Part shown: positions 37,363-44,865 of the stretch, one piece after another
How positions within the stretch are numbered: position 1 is the stretch's first letter
Layout: the number at the start of each line of letters is the position of its first letter
NCBI RefSeq assembly: GCF_003248515.1
Contig: NZ_QFOB01000006.1
Coordinates: 1-64,000, forward strand
Direction: 5' to 3'
DNA length: 64,000 bases
Source: Sphingomonas sp.
GTDB lineage: Bacteria > Pseudomonadota > Alphaproteobacteria > Sphingomonadales > Sphingomonadaceae
Program-made: the position numbers and the translations under genes
Notes under the pieces: model-generated
Databases searched by the model: none
The model's input: the letters and a program-made list of their open reading frames with translations, nothing else
Told to the model about the DNA's origin: nothing

Positions 37363-37742
37363 GCCGCCTGCTCCCGACAGAGAGCGACCAAGGCCGGGTT
37401 AGCGGTGTCCGCGACAATTAGCTCGAAGGCATGTCCGGCGTTACCCACGATCTGGACCGCAATGTGATAGTTGCGGCTGGCTCGGTAGATGTAATCAAAG
37501 GGCTGGACGAAGGCGGGTTCGTCATGCCGTCGTCCGTCGGGGTCAGTTAGCGGAGCCCAGCCTATGGCCTCGACTAGGTCGGCTTCCGTGGTGACAGCGG
37601 TGACGACCACGACGTCGGTCATGTCGAGCAGCCCATCTGCTTCAAGGAGACGACGACGAGCGGTGAGGAGGGCGGTCAGTTCGGGATCAAGCGGCATGCT
37701 GAGGGCGCGCGCCCACGATGCGCTGTCGAAGGCGTGGATCAT
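37359..37742 (-). CDS. Hypothetical protein, paralogue A
   Basis: 127 residues from ATG 37742. Its N-terminus (SWARALSMPLDPELTALLTARRRLLEADG) aligns by eye with that of the next upstream gene (SMARAIATALNPWLKHMLALRSIQLLEAD), and both then carry a hydrophobic strand and an acidic, Trp/Pro-containing middle. They are therefore tandem paralogues of an unrecognised family. Translationally coupled to the small membrane protein downstream. A terminator-like hairpin separates it from paralogue B. Confidence 0.6.
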   Translation of the reverse strand: MIHAFDSASWARALSMPLDPELTALLTARRRLLEADGLLDMTDVVVVTAVTTEADLVEAIGWAPLTDPDGRRHDEPAFVQPFDYIYRASRNYHIAVQIVGNAGHAFELIVADTANPALVALCREQAA

Positions 37743-37757
37743 TGATGTTCTCCGGGC

Positions 37758-37784
37758 ATAAAAAATGCGCCCGAGGCGGGGTGC
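37758..37784 (-). terminator. Probable terminator between the paralogues
   Basis: A hairpin with arms GCGCCC (37767-37772) and GGGTGC (37779-37784), one wobble pair, followed on the minus strand by TTTTTTATG. It would end transcripts coming from paralogue B before the ATG of paralogue A at 37742. Confidence 0.5.
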
Positions 37785-37851
37785 CTGGACGCTGCGATTT
37801 CGTTGGTTTTGTTGGGAGAGCGCGTCCGAGAGGGAGGCGCTTCGCTAAGTT

Positions 37852-38268
37852 TTACGGCTGTTCGGCGGTGTCCCGATCGGCGAAAGCGCGGATGATCGCG
37901 AGAAGGGTAGGGTCTATGCCTTCGCGGTCCGGGACAAAAAGGATGGCTCCCCCGCCTGCATCGCTGGTAACGAACACTATCTCGCGCCAGCCATGATCCG
38001 ATCGGACCCATTCCCAGTTCGGGACGAAGTCTGGATCTGGCCACGCGGCTCCATCGACAAGGTTGGTGGCGATCGGGATACCGGCCGCTGTCTCAACTGC
38101 GGCAAGACCATCGCCTGGCTCGACAATGATAAAGGGACCGAGTTCGCCAATCTCGATATCGGCTTCCAGCAGCTGAATGCTTCGCAGAGCCAGCATGTGT
38201 TTGAGCCACGGGTTGAGGGCCGTAGCGATGGCGCGCGCCATGGACTGCGCATCGGTGATTATCTGCAT
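37852..38268 (-). CDS. Hypothetical protein, paralogue B
   Basis: 138 residues from ATG 38268. N-terminal helix shared with paralogue A, then ELGPFIIVEPGDGLAAVETA, a Trp-rich stretch (DFVPNWEWVRSDHGWREIV) and an acidic end. No known motif. Placed between two leftward terminators, so it is probably transcribed by itself. Confidence 0.6.
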   Translation of the reverse strand: MQIITDAQSMARAIATALNPWLKHMLALRSIQLLEADIEIGELGPFIIVEPGDGLAAVETAAGIPIATNLVDGAAWPDPDFVPNWEWVRSDHGWREIVFVTSDAGGGAILFVPDREGIDPTLLAIIRAFADRDTAEQP

Positions 38269-38286
38269 GTGAAGGGCTCCAGAAAT

Positions 38287-38320
38287 GACAAAACCCCCGA
38301 CGCCGGGTGGCGCCGAGGGT
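38287..38320 (-). terminator. Rho-independent terminator of the coiled-coil membrane gene
   Basis: On the minus strand ACCCTCGGCGCC-ACCC-GGCGTCGGGGGT followed by TTTGTC. Ten or more pairs with G-U wobbles and a four-base loop; lies 27 bases after the stop of the 38347-39057 gene. Confidence 0.75.
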
Positions 38321-38346
38321 CCGTGGTGGATGTGGAGTTGTAAGAG

Positions 38347-39057
38347 TTAGCGGAGTTGCATCGTGACGAGGCTCTTGCCTTGCGGTGTCCTCCGCGCTCC
38401 AAAATCGATGCGGCGATCGCCTCCGCGAGACACTACTGCGAGGCCGGTACAGTTCAGTTGGTTGGCATCGCCCGTATAGCCGACCGCAATCTCGTTGATT
38501 TCGATGACCTCCGGGCCGATTCCGTCCTTCGACAACGCGATAACGTTCGGCACGAGGCTGTCACATAGGTTCTGCGCCTGTGTCTGAATGTCGGCTTGTC
38601 TTTCGGCAGCAGCGGTTTCAGCGGCTTGAGCCAGTTCGGCCTTGGCACGCGCATCTTCCAGCGCCTGCTTACGCGCCTTCTCGGCGGCTGCCAGTGCCTC
38701 GACTTTCGCCTTAGCGGCGGCTTCCTTAGCGCCCTCTGGTGTCTGATGCCACGCAGCATCCACGGCTGCCGTGCAGTCGCCGAACAAAGCCAGCATCGGG
38801 ATTAAGGCGATATATGCTCCCCATTTGGCCGTACGAGGCAGCCGTTTGAACGTCATGGGCGCGTAAATTAGGGCGGCGATCACCGCGATGGCGATGCAGA
38901 TATAGAGGTAGACGGCCGGTGCCCCCGGAGAGTTCAGTTTCCCCACGCCAGCGGAAAGCGTGAGCGCCGACACGGCCATTAGGGCACAGACAGTCCATTG
39001 AATTATGTTGGCAACCTTCCCGGAGCGGGTCGGTGCGGACGGAATCGTGGCGTCCAT
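38347..39057 (-). CDS. Membrane protein with coiled-coil, unknown
   Basis: 236 residues. Three hydrophobic helices in the first 95 residues (WTVCALMAVSALTLSAGVG, YLYICIAIAVIAALIYA, WGAYIALIPMLALF), then a charged alanine-rich coiled coil (about 105-160) and a compact C-terminal domain with two cysteines (NLCDSLV, QLNCTGLAVVS). The C-terminal part might face the periplasm if the topology is out after helix 3. No family recognised. Own terminator downstream. Confidence 0.65.
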   Translation of the reverse strand: MDATIPSAPTRSGKVANIIQWTVCALMAVSALTLSAGVGKLNSPGAPAVYLYICIAIAVIAALIYAPMTFKRLPRTAKWGAYIALIPMLALFGDCTAAVDAAWHQTPEGAKEAAAKAKVEALAAAEKARKQALEDARAKAELAQAAETAAAERQADIQTQAQNLCDSLVPNVIALSKDGIGPEVIEINEIAVGYTGDANQLNCTGLAVVSRGGDRRIDFGARRTPQGKSLVTMQLR

Positions 39058-39531
39058 CGGGTTCCCCTGTTGCTGAATGTGGAATGGGCGCGACCGATCG
39101 CGTCAGGACGCAGGTGCGCTGACGTGTCGGATCGATGGTGTCATTGATATTGCCCCTTAGCGGGACAACCTTCGGCTCAACCTCGTGCCGCCCCTATGAA
39201 CCCCTCGGGACGACGGCCGAAGCCGGATGTTGGAAACCTACTTAGCATAGGCGCATGCGCCTTTATCGGCCGAAACCGACTGGACATGCGCGCATGCCAC
39301 CCGGCCTCCGCCTTCGCGGTGACCGAGTTGCTAAGAGAGGTTTCCACGCCCCACCCTCTGGCTTTCACAGAGGGCAAAGCGCTTATCGTTAGGCTGGAGG
39401 GCGTTCGCAATAGCCGTCTGCGCGGGAAGGCCTGGATGCCTTCATATAAGATGGTCGGATTGGCGCTCGGCCCTTGACCATCCCTCGATGTTCGTTACTT
39501 GTTCTCATTCGACTGGGGTGAGGAATTGTCA
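39058..39531. promoter_or_regulatory. Divergent intergenic region with two palindromes
   Basis: 474 bases between the leftward membrane gene and the rightward ATPase gene. It contains two perfect palindromes, AGGCGCATGCGCCT (39249-39262) and CATGCGCGCATG (39285-39296), sharing the core GCATGC/GCGC and about 35 bases apart. Short frames on both strands look non-coding. The promoters of both flanking genes must be here, and the palindromes could be operator sites. Confidence 0.5.
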
Positions 39532-41226
39532 GTGCGAATATCGAGCATCGAACTACGGGCTACCCGACGCTTCTCGAAATTGATGATCTCTGACCTGCCA
39601 TCCAGCGCGAAGCTCATTTTCCTATGCGGGCCAAACGGATCGGGAAAGAGTTCCCTATTTGATGGTATGAGATCTTTCTTTTTGAGGAGCAATGGGACCG
39701 GACACGTTCCCAACGATGACTACCTAATGAAGATTATGACCAATGAGCTCGCATCCGAAATCTTTCCTTCGCAGACGATGCCTGGTCCGAACGGGCAGAC
39801 GATAGCAATGCCGTCACCTCGGTCGTCATACAGTGCGATTCAGTTCCACTCATCTGGCGAGGCAGCGGTTTCGGGGCCAAATAGTTCGACGAGTATTCGC
39901 CCAGCGAACCTGATGCCTGGTCAGCTTCATCCTAACTCGTTCTATTTTCGGTCGGCCCATCGGAACGAAGCTGAGTTTTCGATGTCATCGATCGGTGGTC
40001 AGCCGCGAAATATGCGGCCTGACATGGAGGGGCTTAGAGCCATCGACAATGATGCTGCGGTGAGCAGAAACTACGCCAGATTGGTGACAAACTCGGTCGA
40101 AGACCTTTGGACGAAAGGGCAAGGGGCGACAACATTTGATGAGTATCGGACCAAGACAATCGGTAAGGTTTCCGGGCATCTTGAAAGGCTGTTTCCCGGA
40201 CTTCTGTTCACCGGTATCGGAAATCCGCTAAATAACGGAACATTTAAATTTGACAAGGGAGGTTCTAGCGATTTTCCTTATAGAGATTTGTCAAGCGGTG
40301 AAAAGGCGGCGTTTGACTTGCTGCTTGATGTTTTTTCGCGCCAAAATGCGTTGGTCGATACAGTGATGTGTATAGACGAACCGGAAGCTCATCTAAATGC
40401 TCGAGTGCATGGCGACCTTTTAAATGCCTTGTTTGAGGGGGTGTCCGAAAAGTCACAGCTTTGGCTGGCTAGCCACTCGATCGGTATGATGCGACGTGCT
40501 CGCGATTTGTCGTTTGCTTACCCTGGATCAGTCGTCTTCCTCGACTTTGAGGGGCATGATTTTGATAAAGCGGTAACGCTAGGGCCGGTGTCACCAGATA
40601 GAGATCTCTGGAAACGCGCTTTGAAGGTAGCGCTTGACGATATAGGCGATCTGGTCGCGCCGGAGCACATCGTTGTCTGCGAAGGCGAGGATAGCGCAAA
40701 ATCGCTCGATGCCGAATGCTATGGCAAGATATTCGGGCGAACGCATCCTGAGGCTCAATTCGTCCCAGGTGGTGCCAACAGCGAGATTGCAACCGATCGC
40801 CGAGGCTACGCATATTTGGTTGGTCGGCTGACGCCGGGAGCAATAGTAACAAGGCTGGTAGATCGAGACGATAAGTCCGCCTCTGAGGTGATTGAGCTTC
40901 TCCCGATCAAAACACTCCACCGGCGTAACATCGAATCTTACCTTTTCGCCGACGACGTATTGGAGAGGTTCGCTGAATCCGTTGAGGCGAACAGTTGGCA
41001 GCGCATCAAGCCATTGATCGATCAGGCTTTGGCCGATGCCGTTGGAAGAGGGAATCCGCCTGACGATCGAAAACCTGCTGCTCCAGCGATCTATAATGTT
41101 CTGCGCCGGGAGCTGGAACTCGTCGGGATGGGGTCGACGGCGAACGCCCTTGCCAAGGAACGGTTGGTGCACCTGATCACCCCTGATTCTGAGGGATACA
41201 AGGAGCTCGAAGCCGCGATTTTCTAA
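39532..41226 (+). CDS. ABC-type ATPase fused to Toprim-like nuclease (PARIS/OLD-like)
   Basis: 564 residues from GTG 39532, chosen for the GAGG site 9 bases upstream; TTG 39499 is possible. ATPase half: Walker A CGPNGSGKS (32-40), signature LSSGEKAAF (253-261), Walker B MCIDEPEAHL (279-288) and H-loop ASHS (313-316). The second half is Toprim-like: VVCEGEDSAKSLD with Glu384, VDRDD (443-447) and RRNIESYL (464-471), as in DUF4435 nucleases. OLD family proteins have this layout, and PARIS pairs an AAA_15 ATPase (AriA) with a DUF4435 Toprim (AriB). The gene is more AT-rich than the neighbouring DNA, as for recently acquired defence genes. A role in phage defence is inference. Confidence 0.75.
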   Translation: MRISSIELRATRRFSKLMISDLPSSAKLIFLCGPNGSGKSSLFDGMRSFFLRSNGTGHVPNDDYLMKIMTNELASEIFPSQTMPGPNGQTIAMPSPRSSYSAIQFHSSGEAAVSGPNSSTSIRPANLMPGQLHPNSFYFRSAHRNEAEFSMSSIGGQPRNMRPDMEGLRAIDNDAAVSRNYARLVTNSVEDLWTKGQGATTFDEYRTKTIGKVSGHLERLFPGLLFTGIGNPLNNGTFKFDKGGSSDFPYRDLSSGEKAAFDLLLDVFSRQNALVDTVMCIDEPEAHLNARVHGDLLNALFEGVSEKSQLWLASHSIGMMRRARDLSFAYPGSVVFLDFEGHDFDKAVTLGPVSPDRDLWKRALKVALDDIGDLVAPEHIVVCEGEDSAKSLDAECYGKIFGRTHPEAQFVPGGANSEIATDRRGYAYLVGRLTPGAIVTRLVDRDDKSASEVIELLPIKTLHRRNIESYLFADDVLERFAESVEANSWQRIKPLIDQALADAVGRGNPPDDRKPAAPAIYNVLRRELELVGMGSTANALAKERLVHLITPDSEGYKELEAAIF

Positions 41227-41352
41227 AGTTGCTGGTTCAGTGGATAAACGGATGGTCGGAGCGATAGATGGATGGGCGAGCCGGGTTCTCCCCAGTTAAC
41301 GCTGCCGCTCGACGTGTCGCCCTTCTGACGGGTGGGTGGTAGGGGCGTAAGC

Positions 41353-41619
41353 ATGGACTTTGACGCGCTCCTCATCCGTTTCTTCGGCACCGATGATATC
41401 ACCACGCTTCCGCCTGAGCGGGTGGCGGACGGAGTGGCCGCGCTACGGCTGCAGTTCGGCTTCGAGAAGAATGAGGACGAACGCTTCGCCCTGTGGTGCC
41501 TCATGTTCATGCTCGGCATCGAACCCGACGTAGAGGAGGCTTTTCAGGACGAGAGGGATCGCGCCGCCGCACGCGAGTTCATGGCACAGGCCGAGCGGGA
41601 GATGGGAGAGGAAGAGTGA
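41353..41619 (+). CDS. Small acidic hypothetical protein
   Basis: 88 residues from ATG 41353 with AGGGG upstream. Helical, acidic: FFGTDDITTLPPERVADGVA, RFALWCLMFMLGIEPDVEEAF, AREFMAQAEREMGEEE. No domain recognised, although such proteins are of typical size for adaptors or antitoxin-like partners. Sits between the ATPase-Toprim gene and a membrane protein on the same strand; 126 bases after the ATPase stop, so not tightly coupled. A further 30-codon frame (41621-41714) overlaps its end as TGATG but is not supported. Confidence 0.6.
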   Translation: MDFDALLIRFFGTDDITTLPPERVADGVAALRLQFGFEKNEDERFALWCLMFMLGIEPDVEEAFQDERDRAAAREFMAQAEREMGEEE

Positions 41620-41720
41620 TGGGAAAGGTGCATTGCGCTAGGCGACTACCCGGCTACCTATCGGCCGCTGCAGTAGCCTTCGCAAGGCGCCTCATGGCGA
41701 TCGGAGTTTTGTAGAGCACG

Positions 41721-42719
41721 ATGAAACATCGATACCTGTTTGCATTTTGCGTGATGCTTGCAAGCACGCCAGTCCCGGTGGCCTCTCAGTCACGCGATTC
41801 CGTGTCGGAACGTGAGAAGTTCACGGCAGATCAGGTTGTTCGGCGATCTCAGATGACTATCGCGGAGCGCGAGCAGAAACTTAAGGAGGACGATCTGCAG
41901 TTGCGTCGGCAGGAGGCCGGACGGGCTCGATGGCTAAACCCGATCCTCGTCGGCGTCTTCGCTGCTTTTGTCGCCGCGCTCGCCAATGTCGCTGTGGCAT
42001 GGTGGAACGGGCGTTCGCAGCGGGAATTAGATAGAATTCGTGCAAATGACAACCTCACGTTGGAACAGGAGAAATTCCGCAGTGAGTTAGAGTTGCATGC
42101 GCGACAGGCCGAGAGTGCTCGCATACTTGAAATGATCAAGACCGGAGACCCTGATAAGGCATCCGACAACATGTCATTTTTGGTAAAAATCGGTCTCATT
42201 TCGACACCAGATCTGGTCGAAAAACTTAATCATTACGTTGCGGGCAGGGAGCCAGGGACGGGAGCATCCCTTCCGTCTCCTCCCGGAACCTCGGCTGGCT
42301 CGTATTTGGATCTAGATCAATATAATAATTTCTTCGCTCAGTTCATAAGCCATTTTGCCCGCGTACTTGAAAATGAACGTGAGGCGCGTAGGCGAGGAAT
42401 CGATCTTTCTCAAAACACCGAGTGGCAAAAGGCGCAGCCACATAGAAAGTTGCTTCAGCGGGCACGGGACATGCTGATACAACATGCTTTAATCGGCATG
42501 GATAACTCGCATTACGTAACCACAGACGTCTTCGATAAATCTGCTGATAAAATTGAGATCACGCCGAAGCGTTTGCGCGCGATGGCGTACGACGCCGCTC
42601 TTCTCGCCAATATGGCGATGGGAATCAGTTGGGGAAGCAACTGGTGGTATGATCCGAATGCAGAAGAAGGAATAACTTCTTTCTACCCTGGCGGATCGGA
42701 CAATCCAAACTGCATCTGA
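41721..42719 (+). CDS. Membrane-anchored coiled-coil protein, unknown
   Basis: 332 residues from ATG 41721. A possible signal peptide (YLFAFCVMLASTPVPVASQS), a charged coiled coil (about 30-70), one membrane helix (LVGVFAAFVAALANVAVAWW, about 76-98), a second coiled coil and a C-terminal domain with NTEWQKAQPHRKLLQRARDML and WGSNWWYDPNAEE. No catalytic motif recognised. Parts of the gene are AT-richer (GATCAATATAATAATTT). The single helix between two coiled coils resembles membrane sensors or effectors, but nothing proves this. Confidence 0.6.
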   Translation: MKHRYLFAFCVMLASTPVPVASQSRDSVSEREKFTADQVVRRSQMTIAEREQKLKEDDLQLRRQEAGRARWLNPILVGVFAAFVAALANVAVAWWNGRSQRELDRIRANDNLTLEQEKFRSELELHARQAESARILEMIKTGDPDKASDNMSFLVKIGLISTPDLVEKLNHYVAGREPGTGASLPSPPGTSAGSYLDLDQYNNFFAQFISHFARVLENEREARRRGIDLSQNTEWQKAQPHRKLLQRARDMLIQHALIGMDNSHYVTTDVFDKSADKIEITPKRLRAMAYDAALLANMAMGISWGSNWWYDPNAEEGITSFYPGGSDNPNCI

Positions 42720-42839
42720 GGTTGCTCAGCAGCTTGGCAGCACTGTTCTATAGCGTGGTCCCGTGCGCCCGGCACAAACAAAGGCCGCATATTTAGTAGA
42801 AGGCGGCTCCAGAGCTACGCAGGCGCCCGATCTCATTCG

Positions 42840-43280
42840 TCACGACGAATAGCTTGGGAGGTGCGCTCTGATCGCCGTCCAAAGCGAACCGCAATTTACT
42901 GCCCACCATCCATCGGCCTCGTGCGGTGCTGGTGATCTCTGCTCGTCACAACCGCGTCCGTGATAGAGTGGGGTGCGGGTGACGATCACGCGCGACCAAG
43001 CGAACTGATCGCCGGAGATGTCGATCGTGAGGCCGTTCCACTCCAGCCAGCTATGACAACCTGTCCATCCGCCAATGCTATCCGTCGCGGTCTGATTTAC
43101 GGCTTCAGGCCGAATGCCAAAACGTTCCAAAAGGTAGCGGGCGAGAAGCTCGACCGAGTGACCGCAACATCCGCGCGGATATGTCATGCTCTTCGCCTGC
43201 CACGGCCCTTGACCGGCGGCATCAATGGCACGGCGGAAATCGGTTGCGGCCTCCAAGATATCTGCGTCGGTTGGCGCCAT
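42840..43280 (-). CDS. Putative papain/transglutaminase-like protein
   Basis: 146 residues from ATG 43280; the longer frame upstream is arginine-rich and crosses the island-end repeat, so it was not used. The order Cys (YPRGCCGHSVELLARYL), His (TGCHSWLEWNG) and Asp (LTIDISGDQF) is that of papain-fold or transglutaminase-like cysteine enzymes, with a small N-terminal helix bearing the cysteine. The substrate is unknown. It is the last gene before the right att repeat, reading inwards, a location often used for cargo. Confidence 0.55.
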   Translation of the reverse strand: MAPTDADILEAATDFRRAIDAAGQGPWQAKSMTYPRGCCGHSVELLARYLLERFGIRPEAVNQTATDSIGGWTGCHSWLEWNGLTIDISGDQFAWSRVIVTRTPLYHGRGCDEQRSPAPHEADGWWAVNCGSLWTAIRAHLPSYSS

Positions 43281-43377
43281 TCGTTTACTGGTCAAAGCCG
43301 GTTCCCCCCTCGTTATGCCGCCGAGCGTAGCCGGGTAGTTCGCCAACGGCCGGAGAAGGGGGCGACAAGAGTATAGC

Positions 43378-43503
43378 GTGGGTCGAGCCCCGCTTCCTAC
43401 CCAAAGCGCCCCACGCTGGACCCAAACGCGCTTCCCACGGAAAGGCCCTTCCACCGGACGCTGCCCGGTTTCCCTCGTTTATGTGCCTTTGGGTGGATGG
43501 TGC
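43378..43503. repeat. 126-bp repeat, copy 2 (right island arm)
   Basis: Immediately 3' of the tRNA-Thr gene and matching 98-223. It includes the tRNA CCA and first acceptor bases. The remaining part is island-side DNA and would be the attP arm of the integrated element. The left att copy at 29742 is not preceded by this sequence, as expected if it belongs to the island. Confidence 0.8.
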
Positions 43504-43542
43504 CGCTTACAGGACTTGAACCTGTGACCCCCGCATTACGAA
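43494..43542. repeat. Attachment-site repeat within tRNA-Thr
   Basis: Right-hand partner of 29742-29790, lying within the 3' half of the intact tRNA gene. Forty-eight of 49 bases agree. Recombination between the two would release the island and leave one complete tRNA. Confidence 0.88.
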
Positions 43543-43573
43543 TGCGATGCTCTACCAGCTGAGCTAAAGCGGC
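43498..43573 (-). tRNA. tRNA-Thr (anticodon CGT)
   Basis: 76 bases including encoded CCA. Cloverleaf parts are clear on the minus strand: acceptor GCCGCTT pairing with AAGCGGC, D-arm GCTC-AGCTGGTA-GAGC, anticodon loop TTCGTAA giving CGT, and T-arm CAGGTTCAAGTCCTG. It reads leftwards, so its 3' end faces the island, which reconstitutes that end. Anticodon CGU reads the threonine codon ACG. Confidence 0.95.
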
Positions 43574-43709
43574 GTGCGGCGAGGCCTCTATACGGGCTCG
43601 CGCGTTACCGCAAGCGGGTCATTTGATTTACCTTTCGGCAAGGCCTGCGGGTGCATTCTGAAGAACGGTGATGCCGCATTGCGATGGCAGCGAAGGGCTC
43701 GGGCGGGCG

Positions 43710-44762
43710 ATGACGAATTTGGTGGGGACAGGGCAGGGCGAAAGCAGCGGGGGCGGCGCTTATGCGTTCGAACCGCTCCCCTTCATCGCCAGCGAGCGAC
43801 GGCTGCATGTTCGCGCCTATAATTACTGGCGAGGGCGCGCCGATGATCGCGCCATGCCCACGCTGGCGGATTGCGACGACGTGTCCGAATCCGGTTTTGC
43901 CGACCAGATGATTCTGGTGGATCTGCCGGCGGGCAACCAGCCGGCCCGAATTCGCACGATCGGCCCGGCGCTGTCGGCGGAAATGTCGACGGCCGACACT
44001 GCCGGCACCAGCCTCGTCGGGCAGCTTCTGGCTCGGCTGCCGACCGTGGCATTGCAGCGCACGCCGATCGGCTTCGAGGCGGAAACGCCGGAGGGCGGCG
44101 ATGCCGGACGCTGCTTTCGCGGCATTCTGCTGCCGATCGCCGACGCAAAGGGCGCGATCGCGCATGTCATGGGGGTGATGAGCTGGCGGAAGATCGCCGC
44201 GGAGCTGCCCGGCCGCGATGTGGCCGCCGCCCTCGCCAGCATCGGCGCGACGCCGCCTTCGGATGCGACGCTTTCGCCCTGGTCTCTGCCGCCTGTGACG
44301 CGCGATTTGCCGACACCTCCCTCGACGCTGGAGCGCATCGCCTCGGCGCACACCTGGGCCGCGCTTGCCAAGACGGACCGCCCGCGTGCCCGCGCGCATC
44401 TGCACGCCGCCATCGGGGCCGCGCATGATGGCGTGGCCGGGCTGCCGGCGGAGGAAGCCAGGGCGCAGCTGCGCTCCATTTTCGATGATGATGCCGAGTT
44501 GCCCGCGATCGAGCGCACCTTGGAGCAGGCGCGTCTGCTGGCGATCGGCGGGCATGATCTCGCCCGGCGGCTGGATGCCGCGCCCGGCGGCGTGGCCGAA
44601 TTCGCCGCCCGCTGGGAAGCGATGCCGGATGCCGGCCAGGCGCCGCCTCGGGCCCGCTTCCGTCTCACCTCGATCGCGCCGGAGCTTATGGCCCGGTCGT
44701 CGCATCGCTCCGACGACGAGGATGATGCGGGGCGCGAGCCGGCAGGCCGGGCCGCGGGCTGA
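43710..44762 (+). CDS. PAS-like conserved hypothetical protein
   Basis: 350 residues from ATG 43710 (the ATG at 43668 gives a less typical start). The first half resembles a PAS-type sensor fold (LHVRAYNYWRGRADDRAMPTL, FADQMILVDLPAGNQPARIR, CFRGILLPIADAKGAIAHVM, then MGVMSWRKI). The second half is alanine-rich and helical, ending in acidic and arginine-rich sequence. No output domain such as a kinase or HTH is seen. It lies 103 bases upstream of the NAD-glutamate dehydrogenase gene, on the same strand, and may share its transcription. Confidence 0.6.
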   Translation: MTNLVGTGQGESSGGGAYAFEPLPFIASERRLHVRAYNYWRGRADDRAMPTLADCDDVSESGFADQMILVDLPAGNQPARIRTIGPALSAEMSTADTAGTSLVGQLLARLPTVALQRTPIGFEAETPEGGDAGRCFRGILLPIADAKGAIAHVMGVMSWRKIAAELPGRDVAAALASIGATPPSDATLSPWSLPPVTRDLPTPPSTLERIASAHTWAALAKTDRPRARAHLHAAIGAAHDGVAGLPAEEARAQLRSIFDDDAELPAIERTLEQARLLAIGGHDLARRLDAAPGGVAEFAARWEAMPDAGQAPPRARFRLTSIAPELMARSSHRSDDEDDAGREPAGRAAG

Positions 44763-44865
44763 TACCTGTCGGCCTCGCTTGTGCTGGTAACGAGCGAGGC
44801 GCATAGCGCGTGCATCTTGAATGAGGAGGGGCGCCTCTCCGAGGACGCTCCCAAGGAGCAGATGC

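Larger units (their letters stand above)
29742..43541. mobile_element. Integrated genomic island at tRNA-Thr(CGT)
   Basis: About 13.8 kb bounded by the 49-bp direct repeat, with a tyrosine integrase at 33942-35099. The complete tRNA is kept at the right end and the cut copy lies at the left. No phage structural or conjugation genes are visible inside. Cargo comprises ku-ligD, a RecA-fold ATPase, small unknown genes and a probable defence segment (39532-42719). The integrase lies 4 kb inside the left end rather than next to a repeat, which may mean that ligD-ku arrived later. Whether the island can still excise is unknown. Confidence 0.8.

Noticed and set aside
39196..39477. 93-codon plus frame ahead of the ATPase gene
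   Set aside because: No ribosome site, an opposite frame overlaps it, and it covers the palindromic regulatory region.
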